10,151 nucleotides of DNA from Flavobacteriaceae bacterium UBA6268 (lineage in GTDB: Bacteria; Bacteroidota; Bacteroidia; Flavobacteriales; Flavobacteriaceae), in contig DJVA01000011.1 in assembly GCA_002440705.1 (NCBI GenBank), positions 1-10,151 of the forward strand, written 5' to 3'. The notes beneath the pieces are model-generated. The model saw nothing but the letters and a program-made list of their open reading frames with translations. It made no database searches and was not told the origin of the DNA. Shown here piece by piece: positions 7,047-10,151 of this stretch; the first letter of the stretch is position 1; every line of letters starts with the position of its first letter. The position numbers and the translations under genes are program-made.

Positions 7047-7058
7047 ATAATTAATTAT
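7047..7058. repeat. 12-bp A/T palindrome upstream of the nqr promoter
   Basis: ATAATTAATTAT is its own reverse complement. It lies in a run of almost pure A/T (7041-7061) just upstream of the nqr -7 element at 7082, about where a -33 or UP-like element would be. It could be a regulator site or simply A/T-rich promoter DNA. Confidence 0.3.
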
Positions 7059-7089
7059 TATGCAAAGCAGCTTTTAATTCATAAATTTG
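7058..7089 (+). promoter_or_regulatory. Predicted promoter of the nqr operon
   Basis: TAAATTTG at 7082-7089 is an exact match to the Bacteroidota -7 element TAnnTTTG. The -33 box is poor: TTATG at 7058-7062, 19 bases upstream, is the best candidate. Transcription would start near 7094-7096 and give a leader of about 57 bases before the nqrA ATG at 7152. It is the only such element in the right orientation in the gap. Confidence 0.55.
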
Positions 7090-7093
7090 CGCA

Positions 7094-7121
7094 CCCAAAA
7101 ATCCGACGCTAACGGATTGGG
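7094..7121 (+). other. Stem-loop at the predicted 5' end of the nqr mRNA
   Basis: AATCCG (7100-7105) pairs perfectly with CGGATT (7113-7118) around a 7-base loop. CCC (7094-7096) can further pair with GGG (7119-7121), leaving three bulged A. Because the predicted transcription start is at about 7094-7096, this hairpin would form the very 5' end of the mRNA. That could protect the message or be bound by a regulator. The structure is visible; its role is inference. Confidence 0.4.
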
Positions 7122-7151
7122 TTCAAAAGAGAACTTTAACACAAGTATTCC

Positions 7152-8504
7152 ATGTCCAAAGACATTAAGATTAGAAAAGGTCTTAATATTCATCTTAAAG
7201 GCGAAGCTGCAAAAACCCTTTCCAAAGCACCCCGTTCAAGAACCTTTGCCATCAGACCTAAGGATTTTCATCTCATCACCCCAAAAATGGTTGTCAAAGA
7301 AGGCGCCAAAGTACTGGCTGGCGATGTGTTGTTTTATTCAAAAAACCATGAAGCCATTAAGTTTGTAGCTCCGGTTAGCGGTACTTTGACCCGCATCGAA
7401 CGAGGAGCCAAACGGGTGATAACAGAACTTTTGATCGAGGCAGACATTCAGGATTCTTACAAGGATTATGGGGTGTTGAAACCTGATACCGCCGATGCCA
7501 AGACCATTAAGGACCTATTGCTCAATGCGGGCTGTTGGCCTTTTGTAAAGCAGCGCCCTTACGATGTTATTGCCAATCCTGAAAGTACACCCTCCAACAT
7601 ATTTATTTCCGGGCTATCGACAGCTCCTTTAGCAGCCGATTTGGACTTTGCCCTCTCTGGTAAGGAAGCCGAATTGCAAGCAGCGGTATCGGCCTTAAGC
7701 AAATTAACGGAAGGTTCCGTCCATATTGGGGTAGCAAAAAAGGGAAATTCCCCTTTCCGGAATTTACAGCATTGCCAGATTCACGAAGTGAGTGGCCCGC
7801 ATCCGGCTGGAAATGTGGGGACACAAATTGCCAAGATTGCACCCGTTAACAAAGGGGATGTGGTTTGGACCCTTGCAGCACAGGATTTGGTTATTATTGG
7901 GGAGTTGCTCCTCACAGGAAAATTTAATGCAGAAAGAATTGTGGCTCTAGCAGGGGCTTCGGTGAAATCCCCTAAATACTATACCACCAAAATAGGAGCA
8001 GAGGTGGCCACTTTTGTCTACGATTCTGGCCTCTCTGACGATCATTCCCGAATCATTAGTGGTGATGTGCTTACCGGAACCCAGATCAATCCTAAAGGTC
8101 ATTTGGGTTATTATGCCAATACAGTATGTGCCATCCATGAAGGAGACGATTACGAGTTTTTTGGATGGTCCAAACCCGTGTTTAAAAAAATATCTACCAC
8201 CAGGGCGTTGACCTTCTCTTGGTTGACTCCCAACAAGGCTTTCGATTTGGATACGAACACTAATGGGGAGCACCGCGCTTTTGTCGTGACTGGGAATTAT
8301 GAGGAAGTCTTTCCCTTGGACATTTACCCAATGCAAATTCTGAAGGCATGCATGGTCAAGGATTTGGATCAAATGGAAGCATTGGGCATGTACGAAGTGG
8401 CTCCCGAGGATTTTTCGCTTACAGAATTTGTGTGTGTGTCGAAGCAACCCCACCAAAAGATCATTAGGGACGGCTTGGACTTAATGTATAAAGAAATTGG
8501 ATAA
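7152..8504 (+). CDS. nqrA: Na+-translocating NADH:quinone oxidoreductase subunit A
   Basis: NqrA is the large cytoplasm-facing subunit of the Na+-pumping NADH:quinone oxidoreductase, which oxidises NADH, reduces quinone and exports Na+. This subunit carries no flavin or iron-sulfur cluster and associates with NqrB. The 450-residue protein has the family's usual length and typical N-terminus ('IKIRKGLNIHLKGEA'). A barrel-sandwich region follows ('VKEGAKVLAGDVLFYSKNHEAIKFVAPVSGTLTRIERG'), then 'HPAGNVGTQIAKIAPVNKGDVVWTLAAQDL' and 'SGDVLTG' in the middle. The C-terminal part includes 'FPLDIYPMQILKACMVKDLDQMEALGMYEVAPEDFSLTEFVCVSKQPHQKIIRDGLDLM'. No Cys-rich cluster motif is present, which separates it from RnfC. 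The ATG at 7152 fits the conserved start. It is the first gene of the operon, 35 bases before nqrB. Confidence 0.97.
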   Translation: MSKDIKIRKGLNIHLKGEAAKTLSKAPRSRTFAIRPKDFHLITPKMVVKEGAKVLAGDVLFYSKNHEAIKFVAPVSGTLTRIERGAKRVITELLIEADIQDSYKDYGVLKPDTADAKTIKDLLLNAGCWPFVKQRPYDVIANPESTPSNIFISGLSTAPLAADLDFALSGKEAELQAAVSALSKLTEGSVHIGVAKKGNSPFRNLQHCQIHEVSGPHPAGNVGTQIAKIAPVNKGDVVWTLAAQDLVIIGELLLTGKFNAERIVALAGASVKSPKYYTTKIGAEVATFVYDSGLSDDHSRIISGDVLTGTQINPKGHLGYYANTVCAIHEGDDYEFFGWSKPVFKKISTTRALTFSWLTPNKAFDLDTNTNGEHRAFVVTGNYEEVFPLDIYPMQILKACMVKDLDQMEALGMYEVAPEDFSLTEFVCVSKQPHQKIIRDGLDLMYKEIG

Positions 8505-8507
8505 TGA

Positions 8508-8526
8508 TTCATTTTGAAAAAATGAA
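8508..8526 (+). repeat. Perfect 8-bp inverted repeat between nqrA and nqrB
   Basis: TTCATTTT (8508-8515) is followed by GAA and then AAAATGAA (8519-8526), starting 3 bases after the nqrA stop and ending 13 bases before the nqrB ATG. The stem is A/T-rich and has no T run after it, so it is unlikely to terminate transcription. It may influence mRNA stability between the two genes. Confidence 0.35.
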
Positions 8527-8539
8527 AAATAGTTAGTAT

Positions 8540-9766
8540 ATGGGATTGAAACAAAAATTACATACGCTTAAGGAAAAGTATAAAGGCAAAAAGATTGCAC
8601 CTGCGTTCAATGCTCTGCATACTTTTTTGTTTACCCCAAACGATACCACGCACGGAGGAACCCATATCAAGGCTGCCGATGATTTGAAAAGGACCATGAA
8701 TACGGTCATTCTTGCGCTGCTTCCTTGTTTGGTATTCGGAATTTTTAATGCAGGGTATCAATACCATTTGGCCACCCATGAAATTAGTGCAGCTTCCAGT
8801 GGCTTTTTCAGTTCCGAATTTTGGAATTGGGCCAATTTTGCTGTGGGAGCATGGAAGGTCATTCCTCTGGTCCTTGTGTCTTACGGGGTAGGATTGGCAA
8901 TTGAATTTGTCTTTGCAGTCATCAAAAAGCACGAAGTAGAGGAAGGATATCTAGTAACCGGGATGTTGGTGCCGCTTATTGTTCCTGTAGACATTCCCCT
9001 TTGGATGTTGGCCGTGGCCGTGGCTTTTGGTGTTATCATTGGGAAGGAGGTTTTTGGAGGAACCGGGATGAACATCCTTAACCCCGCCCTTACCATCCGT
9101 GCTTTCCTGTTCTTTGCCTACCCAACCTGGATGAGTGGAGACAAGGTTTGGGTGCATGGTGCTGTGGAGCGCGCCAATGAATTGGCTGCTGGGATGAAAG
9201 TAGATGCCATTTCGGGGGAAACCATTTTAGGGAGTCTAGCACAAAACAAAGCATTGAGTTATGATACTATGGATATGTTCCTAGGATTCATACCCGGTTC
9301 GGTGGGAGAAACATCGACCATTTTGATCCTATTGGGAGGGCTCTTTCTCATCTTCTCAAAGATTGGAAGCTGGCGCATTATGGTATCTGCAGTATTAGGA
9401 GCCTTGACCATGGGATTCATTTTCAACAATGTTGTGGATGCAGGTTGGATTAGCGAGGGAAGCAAATTCTTTGGTTTAATGAGTTTGGAATTTTGGAAAC
9501 ACCTCATCATTGGGGGCTTGGCTTTTGGTATTGTCTACATGGCGACCGATCCGGTAACAGCCTCACAAACCAACAAAGGAAAAGTGATTTATGGTTTTTT
9601 GATAGGGCTGATATCGGTCCTGATCCGTGTGTTTAACCCTGCCTATCCGGAAGGAGTAATGCTTGCAATCCTTTTAATGAACGTATTTGCACCTACCATC
9701 GACCATTATGTGGTTCAGGGCAATATCAACCGAAGAATGAAACGTCTAAAAGTTAAAAATACCTAA
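8540..9766 (+). CDS. nqrB: Na+-translocating NADH:quinone oxidoreductase subunit B
   Basis: NqrB is the main integral membrane subunit, carrying covalently bound FMN and riboflavin and taking part in Na+ transport. The 408-residue protein has the expected cytoplasmic N-terminus ('APAFNALHTFLFTPNDTTHGGTHIKAADDLKRTMNTVI'), then many membrane segments with family blocks 'EVEEGYLVTGMLVPLIVPVDIPLW' (132-155), 'GTGMNILNPALTIRAFLFFAYP' (174-195), 'MATDPVTASQTNKGK' (334-348) and 'RVFNPAYPEGVMLAILLMNVFAP' (363-385). The expected FMN-threonine site is 'DAISGET', Thr228. The usual motif is SGAT, so Glu replaces Ala here. ATG 8540 is the start. nqrC begins 4 bases after its stop, consistent with one operon. 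Confidence 0.97.
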   Translation: MGLKQKLHTLKEKYKGKKIAPAFNALHTFLFTPNDTTHGGTHIKAADDLKRTMNTVILALLPCLVFGIFNAGYQYHLATHEISAASSGFFSSEFWNWANFAVGAWKVIPLVLVSYGVGLAIEFVFAVIKKHEVEEGYLVTGMLVPLIVPVDIPLWMLAVAVAFGVIIGKEVFGGTGMNILNPALTIRAFLFFAYPTWMSGDKVWVHGAVERANELAAGMKVDAISGETILGSLAQNKALSYDTMDMFLGFIPGSVGETSTILILLGGLFLIFSKIGSWRIMVSAVLGALTMGFIFNNVVDAGWISEGSKFFGLMSLEFWKHLIIGGLAFGIVYMATDPVTASQTNKGKVIYGFLIGLISVLIRVFNPAYPEGVMLAILLMNVFAPTIDHYVVQGNINRRMKRLKVKNT

Positions 9767-9770
9767 TAAT

Positions 9771-10151
9771 ATGGCTCTTAACACAGATAAGAACAGTTAT
9801 ACCATCATTTTTTCCATTGTTATGGTTGTGGTGGTTGGGTCCTTGCTAGCTTTTGTGGCTCAGGTTTCAAAGCCAACAATTAAGGAGAATCAGCGCATCG
9901 AAATTCAGCAAAACATCCTCTATGCTATGGGCGTTAACAATAATGATGATGGAAGTATGGAGTTTGTTCCTGCCAAAGACGCAGGAAAAGAATTTTCCAA
10001 ATACATTACCAAGCAACTGGTCATTCAAAATGGGGAAGTGAGTGAAGATGATCAGGCCTATCTTATCGATTTGAAAAAGGAGAAGAATTTAGCCAAGGAT
10101 CCCGGCTATTCCAGAAGATTGCCTCTTTTTGTTGGAGAAAAAGACGGTAAA
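9771..10151 (+). CDS. nqrC: Na+-translocating NADH:quinone oxidoreductase subunit C (3' end outside window)
   Basis: The frame opens with ATG 9771, 4 bases after the nqrB stop, and runs uninterrupted to the window edge: 127 residues of a protein usually about 250 long. It begins 'MALNTDKNSYTIIFSIVMVVVVGSLLAFVAQVSKPTIKENQRIEIQQNILYAMGV', the typical NqrC N-terminus: one membrane anchor at about residues 11-31, then the start of the extracytoplasmic FMN-binding domain. NqrC carries a covalently attached FMN on a threonine in its C-terminal part, which lies beyond the window and cannot be checked. The remaining genes nqrD, nqrE and nqrF would be expected to follow. Confidence 0.95.
   Translation, partial: MALNTDKNSYTIIFSIVMVVVVGSLLAFVAQVSKPTIKENQRIEIQQNILYAMGVNNNDDGSMEFVPAKDAGKEFSKYITKQLVIQNGEVSEDDQAYLIDLKKEKNLAKDPGYSRRLPLFVGEKDGK

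Noticed and set aside
7947..8456. Leftward open frame of 169 codons inside nqrA
   Set aside because: It is antisense to the conserved part of nqrA and its translation resembles no protein family; it is a shadow frame.
8558..8932. Leftward open frame of 124 codons inside nqrB
   Set aside because: It is antisense to conserved NqrB sequence, with no promoter or family resemblance.
1..10151. CRISPR array, insertion sequence, prophage, toxin-antitoxin or defence cluster
   Set aside because: No regularly spaced repeats, transposase or integrase motifs, or recognisable defence domains are visible; every long gene except the partial one at the left edge fits an ordinary chromosomal family.

Overview
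The window looks like chromosome from a member of the Bacteroidota, most likely a marine Flavobacteriaceae. This rests on gene content (a hybrid 7TM-DISM histidine kinase fused to an AraC regulator, a DUF3667 protein, a DUF5103/type IX secretion 'plug' family protein, an nqr operon), on TAnnTTTG-type promoter elements, on weak or absent Shine-Dalgarno sites, and on A+T-rich intergenic DNA. No rRNA, tRNA, CRISPR array, insertion sequence or phage gene is visible.

Layout from left to right: (1) the 3' end of an unrecognised rightward gene (1-357), which overlaps by 40 bases tail-to-tail with (2) a leftward hybrid two-component regulator (318-3152). (3) A strong hairpin terminator (3183-3216) separates that gene from a leftward pair: a secreted SnoaL/DUF4440-like protein (3230-3763) and a 62-residue membrane protein (3790-3978). 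The pair has its own candidate promoter near 4019-4026. (4) Next comes a leftward pair, a DUF3667 zinc-ribbon membrane protein (4533-5654) and apaG (4150-4530), only 2 bases apart. (5) A leftward DUF5103/T9SS plug-family gene follows (5708-6961). (6) A divergent intergenic region (6962-7151) carries promoters in both directions. (7) The rightward nqrA-nqrB-nqrC genes run to the right edge, with nqrC truncated by the window end.

Functionally, the right third encodes the start of the Na+-translocating NADH:quinone oxidoreductase, which feeds NADH electrons into the quinone pool and exports Na+. The left two thirds hold a sensory regulator of unknown target and several envelope-associated proteins of poorly known function. 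Most genes are ordinary core genes. I found no convincing undescribed multi-gene system. The better leads are small: a stem-loop at the predicted 5' end of the nqr mRNA, a terminator-like hairpin directly in front of the DUF3667 start codon, a start-site correction for the hybrid kinase forced by a terminator, a small membrane protein paired with a secreted NTF2-like protein, and an SGET (rather than SGAT) flavinylation motif in NqrB.
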